A DNA stretch of 64,000 bases from Margaritispora aquatica (lineage: Eukaryota > Ascomycota > Leotiomycetes > Helotiales > Discinellaceae): contig VJWN01000011.1 in assembly GCA_007644065.1 (NCBI GenBank), forward strand, positions 558,001 through 622,000, read 5' to 3'. Every line of letters begins with the position of its first letter. Within the stretch, counting starts at the first letter, position 1. Shown here piece after piece: positions 1-13,100 of the stretch. The notes beneath the pieces are model-generated. The model was not told the origin of the DNA. It saw nothing but the letters and a program-made list of their open reading frames with translations, and searched no databases. The translations under genes were made by a program, and so were the position numbers.

Positions 1-1810
1 GGAGAACAGAAGGTCGAAGCTTTCTTCAAGTTGTAGCGAACGTCGACTGCATTGGAGCAGACCCTGCTGGCAGACTCAATCTAAGCAAAAGAAAAGTGAA
101 GCATTGGGATGGGATGATGGATGAAAAGTAAAGAGAAATTTCCGGACGAAAGACAAGGTGCCATGGAAAAAGAAGTACCTTGCCTCTTAATGCGGACTAG
201 GGGAGCGGTCCCAGATCATTGAGAACAGAAGAGGTTCCCAGGGCCAGGGCCAGGAGGAGGACCAGCCTGACCAGGAGGGGAAGATTCTTTGGTGGACAGC
301 GTGGGTATCGATGAAATCTGAAGCTATTTTGACCTCGACGAATCAGAGACGAGGATGAGGGCAACACATCCAAGCCCTTGACCTCAACTGGAAATCCTTA
401 CAACCAGATGAACATATGCAGGACAAACTCTGCCCCAAACTCCTGAAAGCGGCGCAAAAGAAGATTGCGGTGGTCCAAGTGGTTGTTAGTCCGCGGCAAA
501 CGTTCCCGAGTGAGAGCAAAATGTGCTGGGATTTGAAGATCTGCAACAAGGTTGTCAGATGTATGCTGGCTGGACGGAGTAACAAAGTCACCAGCAGATC
601 CTGAACCGTCTTCGTTCCATCAGCTTCAGAGTACATATCATCTAGTGGTAGTTGTCGCCCAGCATCTACAGTCCGTAAACGCCTTGAACGGTACGGCAAG
701 CAAGTTCGAGATGGCGTCGCTTTAAGATCGGTACCACCGGCCATCTCCTCGCTGCCGTCTTCTCTCCCCAGACACTGATTCAGCAGTAATAAGACATGCA
801 AGACCTTCAGAACGAGGGCGTCGTGAGGGGCGGTCGTGTCTAATCGTGGTACGGCGACCTATATGATTGGGTATCTGGGTTACAACGCAGACATGAGTAC
901 CGTAGAGTACATTCTGCAGGGAGTAGTTCGTTTCGTACCACGAGGCTTAGCTGCACTCCTCAGCCCTCAGCGGATGCGATGGCCAGCAGAGTCGCATCGT
1001 CACTTGTCAAGCCAAGCCATCCCGTCCACCAATCCATCATGCCGTGCGGCATTGTCCAGTGCCTTTGTACGAGGCTGAAAAGGGAGAATTGTTCTAATGT
1101 TGTGTTTGTGTTTGTGTATGTGTGTGTGTGTGTGGTGGACAAGGAGTGACAAGTTAATGATGGTGGTGTGGTGGTGATCTAATTCCTAGATTGATCGATA
1201 AACGATAATCGATTGCTGGAGATGACGGGATGAAGATGTGAGGTTACTGTACGTACTGTCGAACCCCTCAGCGGGACTGGGTACTGTACTGGAACTTTTG
1301 GAACTTTTCTTTCTTCAGAATGCATGGACCAAAAGCACCAGAGCACCAAAGCACAGGGGAGATCCTCGGCGATAACATAATATGGTTGCCCTGCATAAAG
1401 GTAACTGGTCCGTCCTCCCCAGGCCCTAGGTGCATTCTGCAGGTTCAAATGTTCCAAAGAGGACATTCCAGGGACATAAGCGAAATTGGATTTCTGCACA
1501 TTCAAAGCTGACTGACGGGGGAAGCTGATGACACTACGTACACTGCACTACGGATGACACTGCTGATGGGGTCCTGACGGATGACACTGATGGCACTGAT
1601 GGCAACTCATGGCAGTCGTGGCCCGCTTCCGCATGAACTCCGTCACGTCTGTGGGTGAGTCTGTGGGTGAGTCTGTGAGCCTATAAAGTGACTAAAGTCT
1701 GGTTGTCGGTGGTTCGACGTGGACTGGCCTGGACTGCCCTGGTGAGCATGAAAGACGGCGGTTTCCAGTCAACCCACCTCAACCCACCCTGTCCCCCTTG
1801 CCCTTGCCCT

Positions 1811-1838
1811 TCACTTTCACTTTCACTTTCACTTTCAC
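1811..1838. repeat. TTTCAC hexamer microsatellite
   Basis: Four to five consecutive TTTCAC units (CACTTT read in another phase) lie in non-coding DNA, directly after a pyrimidine-rich CCCTTG run. Confidence 0.9.
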
Positions 1839-2044
1839 ATTGCTTTTGCGCGGATGGAATGATTTGCTGTCTGCGACAGGTACTTTGTTTTGTAACACGA
1901 GATGATAATTATAGACAAGTGTGACCGCGACACCGTTGTCAATTATATTGGTTTGACCTTGAACTTGACCTTGAACTTGAATTTGACTTGCTCAGCTTCT
2001 ACAAATAGCTGCTTCAACTGATTATTAGACATCGTAAGCAGGAA

Positions 2045-2090
2045 GGAGACAGGAGACAGGAGACAGGAAACAGGAAACAGGAAACAGGAG
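2045..2090. repeat. GGAGACA/GGAAACA heptamer repeat
   Basis: About six heptamers in tandem. The first ones read GGAGACA and the later ones GGAAACA, so a single G-to-A variant has spread through half of the array. Confidence 0.9.
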
Positions 2091-2385
2091 GTTACTGGCT
2101 CCTCCAAGACCTCAGAGTTCGTCCCATTTAACTTTTATTTTAGCTTTCCTTCACAGGCAGCTCAATCGGGCTAAGCGTCAGGTACCACGATAACAAGTGC
2201 CCGGGCCACGCGGAAGCTTCATTCGCGTCCGATTGTCTTTGAAGATCATATTCATCTTCATGTTATGTCCATCTGCTTTCATGACGGGACTAAAGAAACC
2301 GGGAAGGAAGCTCTCGGTGACGTCTACGTTCACCAACGAAAAAGTCGAGGCGAGGTTGGTTGATTGAGTAATTAATTGACCAATT

Positions 2386-2397
2386 GATGGATGGATG

Positions 2398-2429
<32 letters not shown>
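2386..2429. repeat. GATG/GATT tetramer microsatellite
   Basis: About four GATG units run directly into about seven GATT units, forming a compound tetranucleotide repeat in intergenic DNA. Confidence 0.9.
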
Positions 2430-4487
2430 TTCAATCCCCAGGTACCCTGGATTTCCTCTCAGTCCAGATTTGAGTGGGTGGAAATCATGTGGAGAGATTT
2501 TCTTCTGAAAATATCTTTAGATGGAATGAGATGAGATGGAGATCACCCCTTGGTAAGACAATGTGGGAAAAGAAAATTCTGACGATCTATCGAAGTCTGA
2601 ACCCCAGCATGGTCTCCTCGCGATCCACACACTCCAGTCTCTCTTCTGGAGATTGAGATTCTGTGCTGTATGGTATCCTGAACACGAAAACGGTTTGTTG
2701 GTGCGCATCTGTGCTCCATCACTTGGTTCTCGCAGAATTCGGTTCGTGCCGGTTGGATACTATACATGTACAGTATATAACTTATTTCATGATATCAACC
2801 TGCAATGCATAGAGATGTAAAACTTACACTATTGCTACTTACAAAGTCTGGATCGATGAGCACAGCTTCTTACCATTGTCGGACATAGTGTCTTCCGTCC
2901 TTTCTTCGATCGATCGGTCTTATTATTGACCCTTTTCAGCTGGAGATTTTCTGCTCCACGTTCTCTACAGCTGCCAGCCAAGTCACTAGTATGATACTCA
3001 TGAGACCAAAGTTTCAGGACCACATGTTTGTTGCAGCCTTAGCTTCGTCTTCGATTAAGTGTATGCAATGTTCAAGTCTACAAATGCATCTTCATACATC
3101 AACGGACGTCACTTACAAAATTCTCCCAAACCAGCTGGCTTGCTGCAGAGGTGTTGAGCAAAGCCAGCGCATTCGAGTGACTAACATGCTTGCGTTACTT
3201 CAACCACACAGCCCACATCGACTTCAGCGGTGTGGAAGTGACGCCTAGAATTTGTTCTTCGTTATCGTGCAGATGATTCAAGACACAATCTCTATCATCT
3301 TAGACCTCAATATGAGGTTTGTTCTCTGACAAATTGACCATTTATCACAGCCATCTTCAAAAGCACCATCACTTCTCATTTCCTCAGCACTCGACTCTAA
3401 GTCACACTATAGCCCCTCGCATATCCAAATTTCCCGAGTGTTGCATATGCTCTCAGTTCTGCATAGCGAGGTGCTACGACATGACCGCTCATGTCCTTTG
3501 TAATGTAATCCTGCACGTGTCCGGTCACCAAGCTAGCAGAACAAGTCATGTCGACTTGCATGAGGAGATATCTTTTTTGATAACCTTCTTCTCTGCATAA
3601 TCGTTTTCCACTGCAGAGATCGATCCTGCCCGCAGGATGCAGCAGCGTTTGTCTCATCTTGTCGTGGGATGCAGAAAAGATTCGAGAGGATGGCTGGGAA
3701 CAACTCAGAAGTGCAGCGGCGGTTTCACGCAACGACAACACAAGAAACCAGGATCGAGTTTTTTTTTTTCGCAACAGTGACCGAAGAATGAGAGCACTTG
3801 GGGCCAGTAACCAGTATCTAGATGCGCATCTTGCCTCAAGTAACGTCAATATCTGATATATCTGATTCTCCAAGATGCAACGTTATCCTTGTGTATCAGG
3901 GACATTGTGTTTTGTGAATATTTGTATCTGGACCGAAGTGTGAATCAGCTAAATGAAGTACAGCCAAGGGAAAAAAGGACAAAACCTGGCTAATTCCAAA
4001 GTAAGGCATCTAGAGACGACGGGACAACTCGATCATGGAGCCACCTTATTCTCTGAGCGAGGTTATGCGAGCTCTCACTTATTCATCAACAATAGCCACT
4101 CAACTATTGTTATATGCACTCAGGTTTTGACTTATACTTTTGCAAAGAACGACGCTTTCTCGCTTTAGGAATAGAAACCTGGTGATTATGAATAAATATT
4201 ACAGTTAAAAGATTGAGCAAATACCTTGAGGAATGCAGGATGAAATCACATGTCCCAGAGAACGGTTTCCACCTCAGGGCAGTTTCCAAGATCGTATCAC
4301 ATGATCAATTATGCAACCCCTTTCTGAGTCGCGCTAACACTCGACGCGACGACATCGAAAAAAAAGATCCCCATCCCCACAGTCTCAAAATAACCCAAAC
4401 CAGCACTCACCCACGCCCAATACACATTTAACAAGCAGCTTTAACGCACGCACAAACAAACAAGCAAACGAGCAGCCCGCCAGCATA

Positions 4488-5141
4488 ATGTCCTCCTTCC
4501 TCCTCCGGTCTTCGCGCGCGCTCCCAGCCGCGCGCGCCTTCTCGACCAGCTCGGCGCGCAACTCGTTTGCGAAGATGACCATGATAGGCCGTTTGGCAGA
4601 CTCGCCCGAGCTGCAGGCCACCAGCACAGGGCAGGAGATCCTCAAGTACACGGTTGTGACGAATTCGGGCAGCAAGGATAATCAGAAGACGAGCTTTTTC
4701 AAGATTGCGAGCTTCATGCCTGAGGGTCCACAGAGGGATTTCATTGCGGGTTTGGAGAAGGGGTAGGTCTTTTTTCTTTAATCTGTGGGGGAGGGGAAGT
4801 GGTGATGTTTTGGGATGAAGCAGATGGGGGAATATGCACGGCTCGCAAGAACAAGTCAAGGGAGAGTCAATAGTACTAGGACCTCCAGGCTAGTAGCTCA
4901 AAAGGATATTTCGGCTTGTCGGGCATTTTGGGAGAATATATCGCTAACGAAAGTGCAAACAGAACCTTAGTCTACCTTGAAGGAAACGCATCCATAGACT
5001 CCTACCAAGACTCCGAGGGCAAGAACCGCACATCTCTAAGCATCATCCAAAGTAAGCCATCCTCCACCACGTCCTCATAAACGGCTCACTAACACCCAAA
5101 TAGACCGACTCGACGTCCTTTCCTCCAAGAAGCGGGACTAA
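4488..5141 (+). CDS. rim1: Mitochondrial single-stranded DNA-binding protein (Rim1-like)
   Basis: Binds single-stranded mtDNA during replication and repair in the matrix. Three exons are read: 4488-4762, 4963-5051 and 5104-5141, giving 133 residues, close to yeast Rim1 (135). The N-terminus is an arginine/serine-rich presequence ending near an AFSTSSARNS cleavage-type motif. The OB-fold follows: IGRLADSPEL, then a Y(T)VVTNSG strand, SFFKIASF, then LVYLEGNASID and the closing NRTSLSI strand, in the bacterial SSB family order. Both introns start GTAGGT/GTAAGC and end in CAG/TAG, and frames join cleanly (GG+A gives Gly, A+AC gives Asn). The last exon is only 38 nt and encodes 12 residues, so it is easily missed. 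There is no acidic C-terminal tip as in bacterial SSB, which is normal for fungal forms. Confident call. Confidence 0.93.
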
Positions 5142-7322
5142 ACGTCCAAACCGGAAACTCTCCCATATGTACCTCTACACCACCACCACCACCATCTCTA
5201 GGAGTTCTTTTGTTGTGGGGAGTTGGTTTGTTACCTACGGATATTCCAGGCGTTTCCTGTGAGTTATGATCATGTATGAGTTTGACACTTCTGTAAGAGG
5301 TCAGTTATGTATTAGGTACCTAGCAAGGAAGGGCATGTTGGGACCAAGACAGTTGTCTAGCTGGTCTGCCCTGGGCTGCACACTGTGGCCGTGTATTTTG
5401 AGAATTAGCGCAATACCACTCTTCTCTGCGTATTCATGCAGTTGCTTCTACGGATTTCTATGGTTATGAATCGAGGTGAGGTGTACCAAATATAGTAAAG
5501 CATGTTCAAATCAGCAGCTACTAAGACGAAACATGGACACAATACAACACACAAAGACCTACAAATATTTAGCTTCTGATACCGAAGACAGGAACTAGTC
5601 GATGACACAGTGCTGGAAGTTGCTGCAAGTTCTGGACTTAAATCTGAATCTACCTTACGGAGTAAAAATAAATAATAAAAATCTCGGGCAAGGCAATCAA
5701 TCATCTAACTACAAAACTCCATACACCTTTCAGGAAACCAAATCCCACAATACCTTTGTGTTCTTCTTAAACCATACCTTAGATAGCCAACGCGTGACAG
5801 CCAAGATAATGGCAATAGATCAATTCAACACATTGGATTCACCGTATGCTTAGCCGATTCTCCTAGATTAACCTGCTCGAGACTAGGGTAACTCTTCACT
5901 CTTCACTGACCGATGACAAACCCGGAGGACTGGGGGTACATTTTAACGGTCCATAGCGAGTAGCGCATTCATATTTACGACGTGGAAAGGTGGTGTCAAC
6001 CTTGTTGAGTAGTATGTTACGATTGAAGCCCGGTGGGATTTAGATACCAGGTTGTGAAATTCCAGAGGATCTTTAAGCGAGTTCGATGGATTTTGTCCTT
6101 GATGTCCACTTATGTATGTGGGCAAGTAGTCAGTACCGCTGATGTTGGCTGTCGTTGTTGTTTGAAGTAAGGTATGTTACCTTAGACATTGAATCGTATG
6201 ATGTTAGTATGTTATTCTGCAAATGCAAATCAGCCTGAATATAAGGCTCTTTTTTATTATTCCGGGATTCGTGCGTATACAAGCCTCTATCTAAGCACAT
6301 AGTTCGTGGATTATTTGGCGACAAACTTGAACTAGACATATAGAGAGAGAGCGAGATCACGTATTCTTAGCACTAGGATGAACTGGCCGAATCCTAATAT
6401 TACGTACTTGTCGAGGTGAAATATCAAAGGCATATCGAAATAATTACCAAAGAGATCACCATCCAAATTCTTCAGATCAAGGTGTCAAGCTCAACAGGCT
6501 ATTGTCAACAGATAGATAGTGAGCTCCCAACCAAGAATCAAATTACCAAAACACCACACTTTTCAACTTACGAGCTTCATGCTCATTGGCGTAGCACGGC
6601 TTTCGAACAAAATCCAAAGGAGAAAGCCATTGATTTTATCACAAAGTTTGATGTGCACTTTTTTACTGCACAAGGAAAGGTGTATGGCAAATCTATAGTA
6701 AAAAGAAAATCGCACCGTGACAGAGAATCACACTGCAAATCACAAATTTAGTTGGGAGAATGACTTGGGAGGTTGTGTTGCTACACAGTGAGTTGAGCGA
6801 GCGTTTAATACAGAAGAAACTCACGCCATTGAGGTATATAATGACAGAACTTGGTGGTTGACTAAGTGATTGCTAATATGAGGGATATTTCAGTCACCGG
6901 TCAGGACTGAGAGAGTAATATTATATTAAGAAAGCGTAGATAACAAGATATTGAAACAGTTTTGGAAGGTACAAGTATTTGGCTAGAATACAGTCGATGA
7001 ACGGCCACCCGAGAGAATAGCTTGGAGAGGACAGTAGCTGAATTGGATTTGTAAATCAAAATTTTAATTAGGGAAACCACTATCCGGAAGCGAGCCAAAA
7101 CTCCCTTCGACTGCAAGACTTCGATCATACATGAAGAAACATCGTCGTAGACAAATGTGTTGCAAATCAAAAATGCTTTTGCGATCCTGATCTAAGATAT
7201 ATCTATCTAGCATGTGAACTGGCCATAAATCTAATGATGTCTAAGTGCAATGGTAACACCGCTTTCAGACCCAAGTCATGGAAGTGGATAAACTAGCACT
7301 GGCCCAAGTCGTTCGACAGGCT
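5142..7322. other. Gene-empty AT-rich intergenic block
   Basis: About 2.2 kb between the SSB gene and the 3' end of glutathione synthetase. Open frames are short and AT-rich, none resembles a known family, and I see no transposon ends or long repeats. The block from about 5.6 to 7.2 kb looks visibly AT-richer than flanking genes, which would fit an old, decayed or RIP-affected insertion, but no identifiable element remains. Confidence 0.55.
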
Positions 7323-9063
7323 CTAGACAAGACGAATACTGTCCATGCTTCCAAAGCCAGCAGCAACTCCTCCCTCCTCACTCTTGTCCCCCTTTGTTCT
7401 TAGCAAGTACCCGGCTTCTTCATTATGAAGCACCTCCTTCGTTTCTTGGTCCCATACGCAAGTGCCATACACCCCAAGTTCACAAATGACGCCTCCTAGC
7501 TCCACATTCCCGTTCCGGAGAATGAGATTCTGCACTGGTGGCGGCATGATGATCTCCATCAAGATGTAGGATTTCCAGTGTGTTTCGGGGATGGATGCGA
7601 GGAAGGGTGGGATAGCGGTGCGGTATGTGTTGTTTCCGCCGCCTTCTCGCTGCGGCTTCAGTACATAGCCCTTGCACTGCTCGGGATCAGTTGCGATCTT
7701 GCGAGCTGCAAGACCAGCTGGCGTTTCATCGAGAGGGAAGATGTTCGTGAAAGTCTTCTCGAGACCGTCAATGTCCTCGGCCTCTTTGATGAAGCGAGTC
7801 AGAATTGAGGGTGTCGATGCAGATGTTGGTGTTGCAAGGACTTGTTGCACTTTCTTTGCTCCAGCGAGCTGTGTTAGGATGGTAGGACACTTGATGGCAT
7901 TGGAGCGCTCGATTTGTAGACGGGCTTTCCATGCTGATTCATCAGGGTAATCTGATGGTCCGTAGCCCGCGCGGAAGTAGACTACTGAGACTTCGAAAAT
8001 CTTGGATGGATTGCTCGGTAAGGAGTAGAGAAGTTGTCGCTTTGGTGAGTCTGCTATTGACGTCCGAGAAAGGATTTCGGAAAATGGTAGCCTGAAAACT
8101 GGAATTGGTGATTCGCTTCGCTGCAACTCATACTCTAGATGTCTTTGGTCGAAGATGTTGCGTTCTGGATCTTGGACTACGAAGATGACACAGCAATCAT
8201 GGATAGTGTCTGACTTCTGGTAGGCTTCATGAGCAGCCTTGATTCCTAAAGCAAGGCCTTTTGTACTCTCATTTTCTGGTAGGTTTACACTGCCTCTTTC
8301 AAGTCCTTTCTCCAGGTATATATAGTCGTTCAGGGACAAATACCTGGAAGGTTAGTCATGTGACAATACCACAGAGAATACCTAGCGGTAAGATTCTGTG
8401 CAGTGTTGGAAATCCTCACTTGTGTAATTTCGATGTTTGAGCAGAAAGCCCTCCAAATGAAGAAGCAATCGTGTTGAATTCAACTTGCTTTATTGTCGGT
8501 GTGGTATTGGCGTCTGTTTGATGGACCATGTAATCTGATCTGAATAGGCCGAGGGAAAGTTTCTAAGGACGTTGGATTCAGCAAAGATCATATAATCGGA
8601 CTTTCCTTCATACTTGAGTGTAACCTTCTTCCTTGACTTTCAAATGCACTTGCCATAGCTCTGCAATAAATTCATCAACCTCGAGGATTCTTCAACGCAT
8701 TAGCTGTTGAAGTGTGATATTGCGTCATTCAAGCATAACGAAAAGTTTGACTCACTCCAGTACAATGTCTCTCAAGAACGCTTCATCTTGAGCAATAGAT
8801 GCGTATAAGGAATTGTATGCTTTCTGTATAGACTTCGCTTGCCGAAAGCAGATCTCAGGAAACGGACTCGGAAATAAGGTGACTGGTGCTGTGGTCGCCA
8901 AAACTCCTCGAGGATCTGCTTCAGCTACGACCAGTGTTGGAGGCGGTCTCACTGCCAGCCCATTTGCAATAGACCAGTCTTTAATAGTAGAAACAAGTTG
9001 CTTGAGTTCTGGTGAAGTCAAATTTGGAGGGTATTGCTCTTCCGAGACACTACGCTGAGCCAT
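7323..9063 (-). CDS. gsh2: Glutathione synthetase
   Basis: Catalyses the ATP-dependent joining of gamma-glutamylcysteine and glycine, the second step of glutathione synthesis, in the cytosol. Four exons on the minus strand: 9063-8756, 8689-8614, 8562-8420 and 8343-7323, giving 515 residues (yeast Gsh2 491, human GSS 474). Family landmarks in order: LFRSDYMVH and KQVEFNTIASSFGG in exon 3 (substrate region), SKGLALGI, RNIFDQR, VVYFRAGYGP, KCPTILTQLAGAKKVQQ, and the glycine-rich ATP-binding loop KPQREGGGNN at about residues 405-414. The exon 2 acceptor (GTTGAAG) is weak, since the nearer CAG acceptor at about 8704 would give an immediate stop. All frames otherwise join cleanly. It is divergent from the SNF2 gene, with about 1 kb between. 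No organelle signal is seen. Confidence 0.95.
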
Positions 9064-10125
9064 TTGGACTTAGGAAAAGAGAATGATTATTCACTTCAAT
9101 AGTGAAACTTTCCTCGACTGATTTTGAGAAGTGAATTTATGTTCACAGAAGTCCAGTACAAGAATAAATTGATACAAGAAATTCAACACTCATGGCTCAC
9201 AAAAGTTGCATTCCTGTCGGTTAAAACTAGACTCAAGATTTGTAAGGCTTCCGTTTCCACCCCGGGTTTGTGTTTGCGTCACACAGGAGTGGGGGTTTAG
9301 ACCTCTCTAGGGAACAGGAGGGGAATTGAAGTGAACAAAACCAAGCCTGATCAACGGAAAATTAGAGGCTAGGCCCAAACGGGCATGAAAAGATAACAAC
9401 CTCGTGCCGACGTGCGGAAGTGGTTTCAACGCGTTCACGTCAGATCTGCTGCTATCCTCGTTAATGTATGAACCTTAACAGCTATTCACGACGACCCACG
9501 ACAACGACGACGACGACGAAGACCACGGCCTATTTGTTATACCTCTTGCCTCCCTAGCGGTAACATAATTAACATGACTGTCACTTCCTTGCGGCCCCAT
9601 CGATGCGACCATATCTCTGCAGATTGAGCGAGCCTTATTCACATCCCCTCAGCCTTCAAGGTATTTGACAACTTGACGCAACTTACAATATTGGTGTTTA
9701 TCGCACAAGTCTATCATCGGCACATCACTTTCTTCGACCGCTAATCTCGTACCTATGCACCCTTTGAATCTTCAGCTTTTGTTGAGCTGTTTGATCCCTC
9801 CACTGGAGATATCTAGGTAAATACTCCGCACCTTCTTCTACTTCAAGCTCGAAGTCGAATTCGAGTCTGAATCAATATCTCCGTTATTCTAAAGCCGATT
9901 ATGGCTTGATATCAAACTTCACGCCAACTGTTACACGACACCGAGTCTGCAAAGCAGCATACACCAAATTGCCTCCAAGCTCCTGCCATTCAATCATATA
10001 CTTTATGTTCAGCTACAATGACTAACTTCCATGCAGCAGGACGCGGTCACAATATCGTCACTTGGCTCGAAGGAATTGAGCTCCCAAGCTTCCGAGCGTC
10101 AAACTTGAGCTTCAATACCTTCAAT
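9064..10125. promoter_or_regulatory. Divergent intergenic region between gsh2 and the SNF2 gene
   Basis: About 1.06 kb between two divergent starts. It contains a short (ACG)n run at about 9503-9522 and pyrimidine-rich leader sequence at 9640-10020. I see no open frame of interest. It must hold the promoters of both genes, but no defined factor site can be assigned by eye. Confidence 0.5.
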
Positions 10126-13100
10126 ATGGCAGATGATGATCCCTGGGATTGGTCTACTGAGAGGGTTGTACAAGAGTTCTGTACAGCCAAAAGATCATGG
10201 CAGCTCCGATCTGCTTCTATGGTCATACCGGACCCCATCGCTTTGCAGAAAGTACTACAGGAAGAACAAATCACTGGCGACTCTCTCTTGAACGATATCG
10301 ATGACACAGTTATGAGAAACGATTTTGGACTTCGGACTATTGGCCAGAGAGCTTATATTAGTCATGGCATCAGCGCTTTGAGGCTTCGAAGCTCTAAATA
10401 TCAAGCACAGCTGCAAGCTACTCAGCCGGAGAGTATTGCTGCATCAAAATTAAGCCAATCAATGGATGAGATTGCCAGACTCATTCGCACTTCTGGTCAG
10501 CTTCAACAACAATCGGTCTTAGGTGTGGTCAGATCTGAAGAGCAGGCTCATGACGATGATAATGTCTCTGTTGCTGATAGAAAGCGCCAAAAGCTAAGTA
10601 TACCAGATCCAACTGCTGATCTTGATCATACGTTTGTCGACACAGAAACTGGTCCTGACCAAGGCGAGAACGTGATTGATGAAGAACAACGTATTCTGAC
10701 ACCTGTCTCTGAGCTCGAAAATATACCAAGCAGCAAGAAAAGGAAACGAATAGCACCAACACTTGTGACCTCTGAGATCGATGTTAACCGATATCGTGGC
10801 ATGCCGACTGCCGCTGACTCAGTTGTGATCAATGATCCAGAGAGGATTCGAAAAGCTCTACCAGAACCAGCTACCGCCACCGCTGAGATACCGGTTGTCC
10901 AGCCAGGTGTTACCTTCGTCGACAATAACGGTCGGAAAAGACTGCTTCCTGTGTGGCAAGGCCCGCCATCCAGCTCTCAGGTCAACGAGGATGGAGCTTC
11001 AACTTCCAGAGGTGTTCCAAAAATATCATCCAAGACGAAAATCTTGAGATCCCCTGCTGCATATCTAGGAGGACGGAAATTTGCTATAGATGATTTGTTT
11101 TACTATGACACAGCTGTTGGCGAGGAGCTTCCGGAAGTTCCGATGGATGGAGAATTTACTCTAATGCCAGTGGATATTGCAAATGGGCGAAGGCTTTACG
11201 TTCACAACAATATCAAACGATTCCTTCGCTCTACGCATCAAGAATTTGTCCGCAATGGACAACTGTATACTGCTGTGGTCCCGTACGCCGAGAGACTTGT
11301 TCCTAAGTATCAAAATCAGTCCTTTTCACTATTTTACATAGACAAGAATGGTTCCCATGCTCGTCGAGAAGAATTGCAGTTTTGGCCCGAGATTAACTCT
11401 ACAATTATGCAACACGGACTTCTTGACGCGCGTGTCGCAGCATTCAACCCAGCAGGGCCTGGGGTGCTCAGCGAGATGGGTCGTTATGAAGAGTCATTTG
11501 ATCCCTCATACTTGGAGAACAAATACCAGTATCTTGAAGGCGGCGATGAAGTTTTAACTGTCTATGGACACTCTGATGAAGAGAATGAATACGATGCTGT
11601 TACGTGGAAAGAAATTGAAGAAGAACGTGGAGAACTGACACGTCCAATCGGCCTCACGAGACGCGTACACATAAGCCTGGAAGAGATCGAGGAAGCTATC
11701 GACGAAGGCATCGATGAACTAGTTGCCAAATGGACCAACAAGAAACTCCCAAAACTCAGCAACCGTGGCTATAGATTATGGAGGAAGTCTCGAAAGCAGG
11801 GGGACAAGCGCATCCGTATCATCGCCACTCACGAAGATCTTAAGACTTATCATCGTCGAATTTCGAATATGCGGAAAGAAATCTTGGAGGATGTCTGGAC
11901 AAGCAAGAAGCAAGTCTTGAGGCAAATTCCAATCATGGAGGTCGATGTATTTGCCCGGGAGGAACTTAAGTGGAGAATAAGAATTCTAGAACAGAATGTC
12001 TGCCCAGAAAAGTTGCCTATCCCCACTATTAGCTCAAAGAAGTCTCTCGTATCAGTTATTGGTATTGAAGATGGAGAGGCAATAGAGAGCGAAGATGACG
12101 TTTCTAGTTCTGACGATGGCTTGGGAGACTTCCTAGTAGAAGATGAGCCGCTTCCATCAACTGAGCAAGAGCTTCATGAACTTAATCTTGCCGATTCGGA
12201 AGAAGAGTCTGCAGATAATGAGGATGATGATGAATTTGGAGGTGATGCCAGATCTGATATCAGCATGTCCGATCACTCCGAAAAACAACTTACTTTCCCA
12301 TCTTTGAACAATAACAGTACATCAGTCAAACAAGAGCAACCAAGGATCCAGCGAGTTATTCGCTCGAACCCGGAGGTTTTGGATTTGACCACAATATCGT
12401 CAGAGGATGAGCTCGCCAATTCTGGGATCGTCAACTTGATAACGCCACTCAAACCGAGGATTAAGCTTAATGTTAAGAAGGACTCAAGCCCGATTGTTAT
12501 CCCGGAGTCCGACGAAGATGAGATGCCAGATGAACACAACATGCCTGCTATTGATAATCCTAAAGCCGTTGCTCAATTCTCTTATGTCATTTGGGCGAAA
12601 TTGCTCGACAGACAGCGCCTCCTTGTGAGTGTCTTTCAGAAAATGGCCGTTGAGATGCGTCGATCAATGCTCGACTTTATCTCGACCTTGTCTCAATCAG
12701 ACTTATGGGGTCATATGGAAATCGTCATTGATGCATATAGGAAGTATTTTGCAGGTCCTGAGAGTCAAGAGCCTTTCAAAGGTATCAAAGGCATGGATAA
12801 GCGAACGTTTCAGATTTTGGTAGGTTTTGTTGGCTTATTCGAAATCTATATTGATTGCTGCTATCATGCGTGGCGAGAGCCCCCTAGCGTGTCTACTATC
12901 AGAAAAATCACAGTTGATAACACAAAGTTGTTTTCATCATACTATGAGCTTTGCATGTCAATGCAAGAGCTATTCCCACCTGGAAACTCGCAATCCCAAA
13001 GCCAGCTTCAAAAGGGCAAAGCAGTCAATGACGAAGACTCTAGCGACTCCGAAGATGAAGATGCAAGACTACCTGTGAGGCGATCAAGAGATCGCAGCGC

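Larger units (their letters stand above)
1..4487. other. Gene-empty stretch with simple repeats
   Basis: No recognisable gene is seen on either strand. Open frames are short and lack domain-like composition. The longest are minus-strand frames at 343-801 and 3397-3873, neither of which I recognise. Simple repeats lie at 1811-1838, 2045-2090 and 2386-2429, and a GT-rich run at about 1096-1134. The part from about 2.2 to 4.3 kb appears AT-richer than the genes. The last 100 bases before 4488 are the promoter and leader of the mitochondrial SSB gene and are rich in CAAAC/CACCC-type sequence. Confidence 0.6.

Noticed and set aside
3397..3873. 158-residue minus-strand ORF
   Set aside because: Random-looking composition, no domain, and located in gene-empty DNA.
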